Shown here in pieces: positions 19,685-28,543 of a DNA stretch of 64,000 nucleotides (position 1 is the first letter of the stretch; each line of letters starts with the position of its first letter). Source of the stretch: Promicromonospora soli (GTDB taxonomy: Bacteria > Actinomycetota > Actinomycetes > Actinomycetales > Cellulomonadaceae); assembly GCF_014653785.1 (NCBI RefSeq), contig NZ_BNAS01000006.1, positions 1 through 64,000 on the forward strand, given 5' to 3'. Both the position numbers and the translations under genes were made by a program. The notes beneath the pieces were generated by a model. The model ran no database searches and had not been told where the DNA came from. It worked only from the letters and a program-made list of their open reading frames with translations.

Positions 19685-20910
19685 CGCGGAAGCGCATCCG
19701 TGAACGCGGCCCGGTTCCACGGGAAGTGCGTGTCACAGGTGTAGGCGAGGTTGGGGATGGCCGCCGCCACGTGCGTCATGGCCGCCAGCGAGACGCCGAG
19801 GTGCGAGTTCGAGTGCATGGACACGCCCATGTTCGTGGCCTCGCAGATCGCGGCGAGCTCCTTCGTCCGGCGCAGGCCGCCCCAGTAGTGGTGGTCGCTC
19901 AGGAGGATCTGGACGGCGTCGCTCCGGACGGCGGGCAGGATGTGCTCGGTCTCGACCACGCACATGTTCGTCGCGAGCGGCAGCCCGCTCTCCGCGTGGA
20001 TCCGGCTCATCCCGTCGATGCCCAGCACGGGGTCCTCGAGGTACTCCAGCACTCCGTCCAGCCGGCGCGCCACGTCGAGGGCGGTGTCGTGCCGCCAGGC
20101 CCCGTTCGGGTCGATGCGCAGGGGCAGCCCGGGGAACTCCTCGGCCAGGGCGAGGATCGACTCGACCTCGACGTCCGGGTGCAGGGCACCGGCCTTGAGC
20201 TTGATCGACCGGAAGCCGTACCGGTCGATCAGCCGCTTGGCCTGCGCCACTATGCCGTCGGGGTCCAGCGCCGCACCCCACTCGTCGTCGTCGGCCCCGA
20301 TGTGCCCGCCCCACTTGAAGAAGAGGTACGCGCTGTAGTCGACGCTGTCCCGCAACCTGCCGCCGAGGAGCTCGCTGACGGGGCGACCGAGCAGCTTGCC
20401 CTGGCCGTCAAGAGCCGCCACCTCGATCGGGGCGAACGTCACGAGCCGCGCCTGCGCTCCGAGGTCGGGCCTCAGCCGCCGCAGCACAGCGGAGATCGCC
20501 GACTCGATGCGGGAGGTCGCGAACACGTCGAGCCCGAGCAGCTCGGCCTCGAGCGCCGGGACGACGTCCGGCGGCAAGGCGTCGCCGCGGCCCTCGCCCC
20601 ACGCGACGACGTCGCCGATCTCGAGACGCACCAGGGTGCGCAGGGCCAGCGGCTCGTGCACACCGGCCGCGTTGAGCAGCGGCGGGTCGGAGAAGGCCAG
20701 GGGGTAGACGGTCGGCAGGACCACCGACCAGAAGACCCTCAGCTCGCCCGCGCCGTCGAGCCGCGCGGCCTCCTCGAGCTCCTTGGGTACTTCCTTCATG
20801 AACTCGGTCATGACGAGGATGGCGAAGCCCCACGCGACGATCGGCACGATCATCCCGGCGAGCGAGTCGGTGAGGTTCAGGTGCAGCAGGGCCGCCTTGT
20901 CCCGGGCCAT
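19678..20910 (-). pseudogene. Chimeric remnant: sugar ABC permease fragment fused in-frame to glucarate dehydratase truncated at both ends
   Basis: The first 70 residues (from the ATG at 20910) are an internal piece of a CUT1 sugar permease: helix-like LAGMIVPIVAWGFAILV, then the EAA loop PKELEEAARLDGAG and FWSVVLPTVYP. At about 20700 the frame passes without a stop into an enolase-superfamily D-glucarate dehydratase (DPPLLNAAGVHEPLALRT, KLKAG, RIDPNGAW, SDHHYWGG, HSNSHLGVSLAAMTH). Metal ligands and the acid/base Lys and His are present. However, the family's first strand is replaced by permease, and the C-terminus ends at CDTHFPWNR, missing the usual final 50-70 residues. The best reading is a deletion joining two genes of a lost catabolic operon. 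It is probably non-functional, though a small chance of expression remains. Confidence 0.75.
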
Positions 20911-20951
20911 GTTTCTGTTCCGCCCGGCGTTGGGGGGGCGGCGGCGAGGGC

Positions 20952-21150
20952 GTGTGTCCTGCACTGTCGGTCCACTCGGGCGTCCTCACCCAGGCCTTCT
21001 CCTGGAACAGCTCCGCGAGCGGCTCGGCGCTCGCGGCATCGCTCGCCGGGCGCGCCGCCGACACGTGGGGCGCCTCCGCGGCACTAGCGCAGGCGCCCCT
21101 TGCCGGGCTCGTCCTTCTTGTTCTCGCTCTGGTCCTCGCCCGGGTCGTCC
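20952..21150 (+). pseudogene. C-terminal relic of an MFS transporter
   Basis: This frame reads VHSGVLTQAFSWNSSASGSALAASLAGRAADTWGASAALAQ in outline, followed by a last hydrophobic helix (AGLVLLVLALVLARVV). The pattern of helices 11-12 of an MFS exporter (TEAF/TQAFSW...G.ALAAS.AGRAAD) is clear. There is no upstream transporter body: the frame is cut about 20 bp before and abuts the opposite-strand permease fragment. It is a remnant of a gene now deleted. The short frame runs on to 21203, antisense to the next gene. Confidence 0.55.
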
Positions 21151-21157
21151 GAAGGGT

Positions 21158-21928
21158 TCAGCCGCCTATCCGGCGCGGACGCCGGGTCAGCAGGGGATCG
21201 TGACCCCGCGGCCGATCCACCGGGTGCAGGGCATCCAGAGCCTGGGCCAGCGCGTCCGGCGTCACAGGCTCTCCGTCGGCGCCGGCGCGCAGCGTGGCCA
21301 TGATCTGGTCGGCCGCAAGGCGCAGCGAGACACCGGCCCGCCTCGCCGCCCAGACCAGGGTCTCGGAGGCCGTCGCCTCGTCGACGCCGCGCAACGCGAC
21401 GATGACGCCCTTGACCTGCTCGATCGTGGCCTGGCTGATGAAGGCGCGATTCACCGCGAAGTCCGCCCGGCGGTCCAGCGCCTCCTTCTGGACCGGCGTC
21501 ACGTCGACGACGTAGCCGACCAGCTCCGGCGACTGGACACCCGGGCAACCCTGACCGGTGACCACCACCGAACGGGTCCGGCCGTTCCGGTCGACTATGC
21601 GGTGCGCGCAGGCGAAGGGCCGGCCGAGCCGCAGCGCCTCGCCGGCGGCCCGGACGACGCGGCCGCGGTCGTCGGGGTGCTTGCGGGAGCGGAGCGCCTC
21701 GAGGCCGGGCTCGACCTCGTCCCGCTCCCACCCGTGCATGGCGTAGACCTCGTCCGACCACCACCAGCTGCCTGACGCGAGCTGCACGCTGTAGCGGCCC
21801 ACGAGGAGGTTGGTCCCCAGGCCGAGGCTGCTCGCAAAGTCATCTGCCGAAAAGCCCTGCGCCGGTGCCGCGGTTTCGCCTCCAGCGCCATCCATGACGG
21901 CCGTCTGAGGGTGCTTGAGCGCTGACAC
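21158..21928 (-). CDS. PAS-ANTAR domain RNA-binding antiterminator-type regulator
   Basis: A 256-residue cytosolic regulator. Residues 35-150 form a PAS_3 domain (SWWWSDEVYAMHGWERDEVEPG, in parts; HPDDRGRV; HRIVDRNGRTRSV). Residues 155-220 are an ANTAR domain (RAFISQATIEQVKGVI, the conserved Ala/Lys-rich helices, then AADQIMATL). ANTAR domains bind paired RNA hairpins to prevent termination, and the PAS module suggests a ligand or redox input. The C-terminal 30 residues are Arg/Pro-rich and antisense to the MFS relic. The ATG at 21928 follows a GGAGGTTC site. No target hairpin pair is evident nearby. Confidence 0.85.
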   Translation of the reverse strand: MSALKHPQTAVMDGAGGETAAPAQGFSADDFASSLGLGTNLLVGRYSVQLASGSWWWSDEVYAMHGWERDEVEPGLEALRSRKHPDDRGRVVRAAGEALRLGRPFACAHRIVDRNGRTRSVVVTGQGCPGVQSPELVGYVVDVTPVQKEALDRRADFAVNRAFISQATIEQVKGVIVALRGVDEATASETLVWAARRAGVSLRLAADQIMATLRAGADGEPVTPDALAQALDALHPVDRPRGHDPLLTRRPRRIGG

Positions 21929-22201
21929 GTGAACCTCCAGATCCGTTTCGGACCGGAAGCCGCTTCATGACTTCGAGTATCCAAGTGTAGTGCTGTTCGG
22001 ACGATTCGGACAGCCCTGTCCTCTAGTTTCTTTCCCGCTGGGGTCGGCCGGGCAGATCCCGTCGGTTGCGAGTGGCGCCCGTCGTCCTACGTTGGTGCGT
22101 GGTCAGGAAGAGGCCGCACTGGTGGAGCACGGACCCCGGCGGCTCGTGCTCTGCGATCCCGCCTGGTCTGTCCGGGCGAGGACGACGACAGGAGTCCGAC
22201 C

Positions 22202-22888
22202 ATGAGCGAGACGAACGTTCCGTACGGCGGAGGGGCCGGTGCGCAGGGATCCTGGGCGCCCGGCCATACGACAGGCGGCGCCGGGGCGGATGCGCCAGGC
22301 GTCAAGGAACGGGTCACCGAGGCAGCGTCGCAGGTGGGTGACGCCGGCCGGGAGACGGCCCAGGAGGCGCGGGAGCGGGTGCGCGACGTCGCCCACGAGG
22401 CGGGCGACCGGACCCGCGGGCTGGTCGACCGCACGCGGGCCGACCTCAGGACCCAGGTGCAGTCCCAGCAGCAGCACCTTGTGGGCGGGCTGCGGGCGCT
22501 GGGCGACGAGCTGGGCCAGATGGCCGGCGGGACCCGGGACCCTGGCTACGCGAGCGACCTGGTGGAGCGTGCGGGGGAGGTCACCGCCCGGGCCGCACGC
22601 TGGTTCGAGGAGAGGGAGCCCGCCGACGTCCTGCACGAGGTCGAGGACTTCGCCAGGCGCCGGCCGGGCGCGTTTGTCCTCATGGCGGCGGGCGCGGGCC
22701 TGCTCGTCGGGCGGTTCCTGCGCGGCGCGAAGGACGCGTCCGGCGGCGACGGCGACGCGGCCCGGCGTCCTGGCAGGTCCGGGAAGGGCCTCGCGTCCGC
22801 GGGGACGCCGCCCGCGCTCCCGCCGACGACGTCGGACGGCCCGGGGCCGCAGACCACCAGGAGTGAGACCTATGTCGAGCACACCTGA
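22202..22888 (+). CDS. Helical, Ala/Arg-rich membrane-associated stress-type protein
   Basis: A 228-residue protein. Residues 30-90 are a long amphipathic helix region with heptad-like repeats (VTEAASQVGDAGRETAQEARERV in part, AHEAGDRTRGLVDRTRADL). Residues 145-180 hold one hydrophobic segment (GAFVLMAAGAGLLVGRFLRGAKD). The C-terminus is disordered. It resembles late-embryogenesis-like or DUF3618-neighbour proteins rather than an enzyme. It is the first gene of a tight run with the holin-like and DUF3618 genes, whose start lies 16 bp before this stop. Likely envelope stress; function unproven. Confidence 0.75.
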   Translation: MSETNVPYGGGAGAQGSWAPGHTTGGAGADAPGVKERVTEAASQVGDAGRETAQEARERVRDVAHEAGDRTRGLVDRTRADLRTQVQSQQQHLVGGLRALGDELGQMAGGTRDPGYASDLVERAGEVTARAARWFEEREPADVLHEVEDFARRRPGAFVLMAAGAGLLVGRFLRGAKDASGGDGDAARRPGRSGKGLASAGTPPALPPTTSDGPGPQTTRSETYVEHT

Positions 22889-23336
22889 CCCGTTCGCCAC
22901 GTCCAGCGCGGCGCGGCACGCGACAACGGGCCCGGGCCCCGAGCGCACGGCCGGCCAGCCGAGCGTGGGGGAGCTCGTCGGTGAGGTCAGCCGCGACCTC
23001 TCGACGCTGATCCGGCAGGAGATCGAGCTGGCGAAGGCGGAGGCGAGGCAGTCCGCCCGGCGAGCCGGGAAGGGCGCCGGGATGTTCGGCGGCGCGGGCG
23101 TGGCGGGCTACATGGTCCTGCTGTTCCTGTCGCTCGCGCTGTGGTGGGCGCTCGGCACCGCCATGGGTGGCGGCTGGTCCGCGCTGGTCGTCGCCGCCGT
23201 GTGGGCGGTCATCGCCGCGGTGCTCGCCGCCCGCGGGCGCGCGGAGCTGCGTGCGGTGGAGGGGATGCCGCAGACCGCCGAATCGGTCAAGAAGATCCCC
23301 GACGCACTGCGAGGAAACGAGGAGAAGAACTCATGA
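22872..23336 (+). CDS. Phage holin superfamily III-like (DUF1469) membrane protein
   Basis: A 154-residue protein with a polar N-terminus containing a conserved helix (VGELVGEVSRDLSTLIRQEIELAKAEA, in parts) and two hydrophobic helices (GVAGYMVLLFLSLALWWALG and SALVVAAVWAVIAAVLAARG). Despite the family name, chromosomal members in Actinobacteria are not phage lysis proteins. They accompany DUF3618 genes, as here. The ATG at 22872 lies inside the preceding gene, and the stop overlaps the DUF3618 start as ATGA. Confidence 0.8.
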   Translation: MSSTPDPFATSSAARHATTGPGPERTAGQPSVGELVGEVSRDLSTLIRQEIELAKAEARQSARRAGKGAGMFGGAGVAGYMVLLFLSLALWWALGTAMGGGWSALVVAAVWAVIAAVLAARGRAELRAVEGMPQTAESVKKIPDALRGNEEKNS

Positions 23337-23959
23337 GCACCAGCGATCCGAACGAGATCCGGGCCAACATCGAACGGACGCGCGACGAGCTCAGCCGCGA
23401 CGTCGACACGCTCGGCGACAAGGTCAACCCGAGCCACGCCGCGCGGCGCCAGGCGGACCGTGTGCGGTCACGCGTGACCCGCATGAAGGACCGGGTCATG
23501 GGTACGGCGCAGCACACTATGGGCTCGGCCGAGGGCACCGCGCACGAGATGGCTGACCGTGGCCGGGAGGCGGCGGCGTCGGTCGCCGGCTCTGCCCGGA
23601 ACACCGCCTCGTCCGTCGCCGAGACCGTGGGCTCGGCGCCCCGCGCGATGCGCGAGCAGACGCAGGGCAGCCCGCTGGCCGTGGGCCTTGTGGCCTTCGG
23701 TGTGGGGCTCGTGGTCGCGTCGCTCTTCCCGTCGAGCCGCACGGAGCAGCGTGCCGCCACGGCCGTCCAGGAGGGGGCCGCACCGCTCGTGGGCGACGTG
23801 AAGGCGGCCGCGACCGAGGTCGCCCACAACCTCGAGGAGCCGGCGCGGGAGAGCGCGGAGGCCGTTCGGGACACCGCGAAGGAAGCAGCGCAGTCGGTCG
23901 CAGAGCACGGTCGTGAGGCCGCCTCCGACGTCCGCTCGCGGGTGGCGGGCACCGACTGA
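23333..23959 (+). CDS. DUF3618 domain protein
   Basis: A 208-residue protein. Residues 5-50 match DUF3618 (DPNEIRANIERTRDELSRDV, DTLGDKVNPSHAARRQ). A central Ala/Arg helical region follows, then a hydrophobic segment (LAVGLVAFGVGLVVASLFP) and a second helical tail with repeated AAATEVAH/AREAAS-like patterns. The layout suggests a membrane-tethered coiled-coil protein. It is coupled by ATGA overlap to the holin-like gene and followed 1 bp later by the YihY gene. The cluster's co-occurrence is known, its role is not. Confidence 0.82.
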   Translation: MSTSDPNEIRANIERTRDELSRDVDTLGDKVNPSHAARRQADRVRSRVTRMKDRVMGTAQHTMGSAEGTAHEMADRGREAAASVAGSARNTASSVAETVGSAPRAMREQTQGSPLAVGLVAFGVGLVVASLFPSSRTEQRAATAVQEGAAPLVGDVKAAATEVAHNLEEPARESAEAVRDTAKEAAQSVAEHGREAASDVRSRVAGTD

Positions 23960-23960
23960 C

Positions 23961-25058
23961 ATGGAAGGCATCGACCGCGCCGCCGAGCGGGCGGACGCCC
24001 TGCCGCCGGACGACCCGCGCCAGCCGGGCTCGCCGCCGGACCTGCGCCGCAGGACGTGGACGTACGTCCTGCGGACCACGGTGCGGCAGTTCTCGCGCGA
24101 CCAGTGCCTGGACCTGGCCGCCGCGCTGACGTACTACGCGGTCCTCGCGGTGGCGCCCGCCCTGCTCGCGCTCGTCTCCGTGCTCGGGCTCGTGGGGGAC
24201 GGCGGGGAGGCGGTCGAGCAGGTGGTCGGTACGCTCGACGGCGTCGTGCCGCCGGAAGTGCTGGCTGTCGTCGAGCCCCTTGTCCAGAACGCCGCCGAGG
24301 GCGGGGGCCGAGCAGGGCTCGCCCTGGTCCTCGGTGTCGTACTGGCCCTGTGGTCCGCCTCCGGATACGTCGGCGCGTTCGGGCGCGCGATGAACCGGGT
24401 CTACGAGATCGACGAGGGCCGGCCCGTGTGGAAGCTCATGCCGGTGACGCTGCTTGTCACGCTCGTGGCCGTCGTCATGGCGGCCCTGATCGTCGTGGCG
24501 CTCGTGCTCAGCGGGCCGGTTGCCCGCGCGGTCGGCGACGCCGTCGGGCTAGGCACGACGGCCGTGACGGTCTGGGGCATCGCCAAATGGCCCGTGGTGC
24601 TGTTGCTGGCCGCGGTGCTCATCGCGATCCTCTACCACGTCACGCCGAACGTGCGGCAGCCCAGGATGCGCTGGATCAGCGTGGGGGCGGTCGTCGCGAT
24701 AGTGGCGTGGATGCTCGCGTCCGCCGGGTTCGGCCTCTACGTCGCGACGTTCGCGAGCTATGACGCCACGTACGGTTCGCTGGCCGGGATCATCGTGTTC
24801 CTCTTGTGGCTGTGGATCACGAACCTCGCGCTGCTCTTCGGTGCGGAGCTGGACGCCGAGCTCGAGCGCGGCCGTGAGCTCCAGGGCGGCATCGCCGCGG
24901 AGGAGTCCGTGCAGCTGCCGCCCAAGGACGTGCGCGCGAGCGAGAAGCGGGAGGCGAAGCGCCTGGATGACGTCGAGCGCGGCCGCGAGCTGCGCGTGGC
25001 GGCTCACCGGGGCGCGGCGGCCCACCGTGCCGACGACGGCGACGGTCACCGCTCCTGA
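23961..25058 (+). CDS. YihY/BrkB family inner-membrane protein
   Basis: A 365-residue membrane protein with six predicted helices. Family motifs are LDLAAALTYYAVLAVAPALLAL near residue 55 (in parts), GYVGAFGRAMNRVYEIDEGRP, and YVATFASYDATYGSLAGIIVFLLWLW with the closing FGAELDAELERGREL. The YihY family was once named for ribonuclease BN or serum resistance. Its role is uncertain and may be transport. The C-terminal 70 residues are charged and cytoplasmic. It is the last gene of the 22202 run, and its end overlaps the convergent SDR gene by 13 bp. Confidence 0.88.
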   Translation: MEGIDRAAERADALPPDDPRQPGSPPDLRRRTWTYVLRTTVRQFSRDQCLDLAAALTYYAVLAVAPALLALVSVLGLVGDGGEAVEQVVGTLDGVVPPEVLAVVEPLVQNAAEGGGRAGLALVLGVVLALWSASGYVGAFGRAMNRVYEIDEGRPVWKLMPVTLLVTLVAVVMAALIVVALVLSGPVARAVGDAVGLGTTAVTVWGIAKWPVVLLLAAVLIAILYHVTPNVRQPRMRWISVGAVVAIVAWMLASAGFGLYVATFASYDATYGSLAGIIVFLLWLWITNLALLFGAELDAELERGRELQGGIAAEESVQLPPKDVRASEKREAKRLDDVERGRELRVAAHRGAAAHRADDGDGHRS

Positions 25059-26632
25059 TACCGGAACGCCCGCTCGCGCGCGTACTCGTGGAACCGTTCG
25101 AGCATCTCGATCTGCTGGTCGGCATGTTCGATGAGCTCGTCGAGCTGCGTGGCGTCCAGGCCTATGTCGTCGGCATGTTCGAGCAGCGTCTGCCAGCCGC
25201 TGATCTTGCCCAGGACCGCCGACCGCATGAGCTCCGCCTCGAGCACCCCCGTCATCGGTGACCGCTCGACGAGCCGGCCGTTGAGCTTCAGCCGCCCGGC
25301 CTTCTCGCCGAGCCAGAGCGCCGCCTGCCGGTACCGGCGCCGCGGCACCTCCAGGAGTTCCAGCAGGTCGAGGTAGAGCTCCCGCTCGGCCCGGATCTGC
25401 TCGGTGGCCTCGGCCAGCTCGGCGTGGAACGGCGTGTCCCGGTAGGCGCGGGTCATGCGCTCCATGCGCTCCAGGCCCGCCGTCGCGCCGCTGAGGTGGT
25501 CGGAGAGGTAGAGGCCGAAGAGGTAGCGGTCCATCGAGTCCGGGATCCGCGCGTCCCCGCGGTGCAGCAGCGGCATCACGGAAGTGCCCGTGGGCCGGGG
25601 GGTCGCGGGGCGGAGGGGAGCGGAGCGCAGCCCCTGCCCGACGGCCATGCCCGCGAGCAGCTCCTCGACCGCGTATGCGGCGGTGCGGCGCGGTGCCCAC
25701 CCGAGCTCGGTCCGGATCCGGGCGGTGTCGAGCACCGGCACGGCCATCGCCATGTCGAGCCAGCCGGGATCGGCGCGGACCACCCGGCTGCCGTAGGCGG
25801 CGGCAACCGCCATGCGGCAGGCGGCGGGCGGCACCTCGATCAGCCTGCCGTGGTCGACGATCCGCGCGAGGTCCTCGCCGCGGAGCACGTCGTCCGCCGC
25901 GACGTTGAACGCGCCGCGAGCACGCTGCACGATCACGCGCCGGTAGGCGTCCGCGGCGTCGTCGGCGTGCACTGCCTGCATGCGCAGGCCGGTGGGCAGC
26001 GGCAACACGGGCAGCCGGCCCTGCTGCAGGAGCTGGGTGGGCACGATCGGGCCCAGGAAGTAGCGGACCACCGACTGGGCTGCGTCGGCCTGGAAGATCA
26101 GCGCCGTCCGCAGCCGCGCCACCTCGATGTCGGGGTGCGCCGCCTCGAACTCGTCGAGCACCCGCTCCTGCGCGGCCTTGTCCACGCTGTAGTGCGACGT
26201 CGGGATGCCCTCGGCGCTCCAGTCCTCGCGACGCGGCGTGTCGTCGTCGACGGGGGAGTACGCACCCACCGACGAGGCGACGACCAGGTGCGGCACACCG
26301 CCGCGGGCCACGGCCTCGGCCACCCGGCGGGTGCCCTCCACGTTGGCGCGGCGCAGCATGTCGCGCTCGCGGTTGGGCTGGACGAGCCAGGCAAGGTGGA
26401 CGACAGCGTCCGCGTCGCGGAAGTGCTCGGCGAGCTGCGCGACGATCGTCTCGTCGGCGCCCTCCGTCGCGACGTCGGCGGCCGCCCACTCGGCATGGAG
26501 ATAGGGCTCGGCGCTCCGGTCCGGTAGCCGCCGGGCGATCCCCAGCATCGACGTGACCTTCGGTTCCTCGTGCAGGGCCCGCAGCAGGGCGGTTCCGGCA
26601 TTTCCGGTGGCTCCGACGATGACGACGCGCAT
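25046..26632 (-). CDS. Atypical SDR (NAD-dependent epimerase/dehydratase-like) with C-terminal helical domain
   Basis: A 528-residue protein. Residues 1-310 are an extended SDR with the nucleotide loop VIVGATGNAGTALL, VVASSVGAYSP and the active-site YSVDKAAQE (YxxxK). Residues 340-528 form a separate all-helical region rich in Glu, Arg and Leu (DRYLFGLYLSDHLSGATAG, AELAEATEQIRAERELYLD and RFHEYARERAFRYQE), resembling a four-helix, ferritin-like bundle. Normal SDRs of this type are near 310 residues, so this is a fusion. The ATG at 26632 begins at the Rossmann strand. Substrate unknown. Confidence 0.8.
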   Translation of the reverse strand: MRVVIVGATGNAGTALLRALHEEPKVTSMLGIARRLPDRSAEPYLHAEWAAADVATEGADETIVAQLAEHFRDADAVVHLAWLVQPNRERDMLRRANVEGTRRVAEAVARGGVPHLVVASSVGAYSPVDDDTPRREDWSAEGIPTSHYSVDKAAQERVLDEFEAAHPDIEVARLRTALIFQADAAQSVVRYFLGPIVPTQLLQQGRLPVLPLPTGLRMQAVHADDAADAYRRVIVQRARGAFNVAADDVLRGEDLARIVDHGRLIEVPPAACRMAVAAAYGSRVVRADPGWLDMAMAVPVLDTARIRTELGWAPRRTAAYAVEELLAGMAVGQGLRSAPLRPATPRPTGTSVMPLLHRGDARIPDSMDRYLFGLYLSDHLSGATAGLERMERMTRAYRDTPFHAELAEATEQIRAERELYLDLLELLEVPRRRYRQAALWLGEKAGRLKLNGRLVERSPMTGVLEAELMRSAVLGKISGWQTLLEHADDIGLDATQLDELIEHADQQIEMLERFHEYARERAFRYQER

Positions 26633-26744
26633 AGGGCCACGGTTGCACCGGGCCAGGGAACTCGCCATCCGGCGTCACGCATCTCGCGTGCGGGGGCGTG
26701 TACACCCATGCTGGCGGTATGTCAGGCACTACCGTGCGCGAGGC

Positions 26745-27494
26745 ATGGCGGTCGGCGGAACGGGGCATCGGGTGACCGAGCGACGTCGCGCGCCGGGCCC
26801 GGCGCTCGCGCGGCTCGGCGCGTGGGCCGCGGACTACGCCTGGGCCACCGACCGGCAGCTGCGCCACCTCCTGCGCCCACCACTGCCCGCCGTGCCCAGC
26901 GACCGGCTGCCCAGCGACCGGTCGCCCGTTGTGCTCCTGCCCGGCATCTACGAGACGTGGGAGTTCCTGGGCCCTGTAGCGACCGCGCTCGCCCGCGCGG
27001 GCCACCCGATCCACGCCGTCCCGGGTCTGAAGCACAACGCCCGGCCCGTTCCCGAGTCGGCCGACGTCGTGGTCGAGCACCTCGAACGAACCGGGCTGGC
27101 CGGCGCCGTGCTCGTGGCGCACAGCAAGGGCGGCCTTATCGGCAAGCGCGTGCTGCTCTCGCCCGCCAGCGACCAGGTGCTCGGCATGGTCGCGATCGCC
27201 ACGCCGTTCACCGGCTCGCGCTGGGCCCGGTACATGCTCCCTCAGGCGCTGCGGTCGTTCGACCCGCGCGACCCGGTGCTGCTGGCGCTCGCGGGCGAGC
27301 TCCTCGTCAACGAGCGCATCACTGCCGTGTACCCCCGTTTCGACCCGCACATCCCGGAGACCGGCGAGCTTCCCGGCGCACGGAACATCGAGCTCCCGCT
27401 GTCGGGCCACTTCCGGCCGCTCGGCCACCCCATGCTGGTCAACACCGTTGTGCACGAGGTGGCGCGGGTGGAGACCGAGCACGCGGTCACCTGA
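26745..27494 (+). CDS. Alpha/beta hydrolase (triacylglycerol lipase-like)
   Basis: A 249-residue hydrolase. The oxyanion strand is VVLLPGIYETWEFLGPVA, the nucleophile elbow LVAHSKGGLIGK supplies Ser, and a His near the end (GHPMLVNTVVHE) may complete the triad. The elbow AHSKGG and the following IATPFTGS are typical of LipA/EstA-like lipases and PGAP1-like proteins. No signal peptide is clear, although the Arg-rich N-terminus is long. ATG 26745 is annotated. GTG 26772, behind GGAACGGGG, is an alternative start. It is divergent from the SDR gene. Confidence 0.75.
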   Translation: MAVGGTGHRVTERRRAPGPALARLGAWAADYAWATDRQLRHLLRPPLPAVPSDRLPSDRSPVVLLPGIYETWEFLGPVATALARAGHPIHAVPGLKHNARPVPESADVVVEHLERTGLAGAVLVAHSKGGLIGKRVLLSPASDQVLGMVAIATPFTGSRWARYMLPQALRSFDPRDPVLLALAGELLVNERITAVYPRFDPHIPETGELPGARNIELPLSGHFRPLGHPMLVNTVVHEVARVETEHAVT

Positions 27495-27570
27495 GCTCGG
27501 CGGCTCGTGGGTTTGTGCGTGCGTGTCGGCCGTCCGGGCGTGTCGCCGGCCGGGCGTGGTCCACTGGGGT

Positions 27571-28488
27571 GTGCTCACCGTCCGCCACACCTCGCCGCGC
27601 CGGCTCGACGTCGGCCTGACGCTCGGGCCGCTCGGACACGGTCCGGCGGACCCGACGTTCCACCGGGCCGCCGACGGGTCCGTCTGGCGCACGTCGCTGC
27701 TGCGCACCGGCCCGGTGACGCAGCGGTTCGCGCCCGCCGGGCCGCACGAGGTAGTGGTGCACCTGTGGGGTGACGGTGCCCGCGAGGCCGCCGAGGCACT
27801 GCCGGTGCTGCTCGGCGAGGACGACGACCTCACCGGGTTCGTGCCGCCGCAGCAGGCGCACCTGGCCCACCGTCGCGCCGCCGGCATGCGGATGACGGCG
27901 AGCGGCCGGGTGCTGGAGGCCCTCGTGCCCGCTGTGCTGGAGCAGCGCGTGCAGACCGTCACGGCGCACCGGGCGTGGCGATGGCTCGTCATGCGGTACG
28001 GCACGCCGGCGCCCGGCCCGGCGCCGGAGGGGATGCGGAGCGGGATGCGTGTGGTACCTGACGCGCGTACGTGGACCCGCGTGCCGGTGTGGGACTGGCA
28101 CCGCGCCGGCGTCGACCCCGGACGCGCACGAACGGTGGCGCGGTGCGCGCTGGTCGCGCCGCGGCTCGAGGAGGCATCGGCGATGGCGCCCGCCGAGGCC
28201 CGCGCGCGGCTGGAGAAGGTGCAGGGCGTGGGGGTGTGGACTTCGGCCGAGGTGGCACAGCGGGCGTTCGGCGACGCCGACGCCGTCTCCGTGGGCGACT
28301 TCCACCTGCCGGCCGCCGTCGGCTGGGCGCTGGCCGGCGAGCGCGCGGACGACGCCGGAATGCTGCGGCTGCTGGCGCCGTACGCGCCGCACCGGCACCG
28401 GGTGGTGCGCCTGCTGATGATCGACGGGCGGCACCGCGCGCCGCGGCGCGGGCCAAAGCTGCCGATCGCGGACTACCGGGCCATGTGA
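27571..28488 (+). CDS. DNA-3-methyladenine glycosylase II-like (AlkA/HhH-GPD) protein
   Basis: A 305-residue DNA repair glycosylase. The C-terminal half holds the helix-hairpin-helix LEKVQGVGVWTSAEVA and the catalytic Asp in VSVGDFHLPAAVG (HhH-GPD). An N-terminal AlkA-like fold with RTGPVTQRF precedes it. It should excise alkylated purines from DNA in the cytosol, although actinobacterial members of this subgroup are poorly tested. The GTG at 27571 was chosen because it follows ACTGGGG and opens at the first conserved strand. It is followed by a strong terminator hairpin. Confidence 0.8.
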   Translation: MLTVRHTSPRRLDVGLTLGPLGHGPADPTFHRAADGSVWRTSLLRTGPVTQRFAPAGPHEVVVHLWGDGAREAAEALPVLLGEDDDLTGFVPPQQAHLAHRRAAGMRMTASGRVLEALVPAVLEQRVQTVTAHRAWRWLVMRYGTPAPGPAPEGMRSGMRVVPDARTWTRVPVWDWHRAGVDPGRARTVARCALVAPRLEEASAMAPAEARARLEKVQGVGVWTSAEVAQRAFGDADAVSVGDFHLPAAVGWALAGERADDAGMLRLLAPYAPHRHRVVRLLMIDGRHRAPRRGPKLPIADYRAM

Positions 28489-28543
28489 GCCGAGCTGGAG
28501 GCTGGGTCGCCGGTCAGGCCGCGGGTCGTCGGACGAGGAGAGC

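Noticed and set aside
22872-23336. Phage holin suggesting a prophage
   Set aside because: No other phage gene is near. DUF3618 and YihY neighbours show it is the chromosomal holin-like family.
24549-28004. 1151-residue minus-strand frame
   Set aside because: Spans several well-supported genes in the wrong frame. The composition is Arg/Ala/Pro-rich and no domain is seen.
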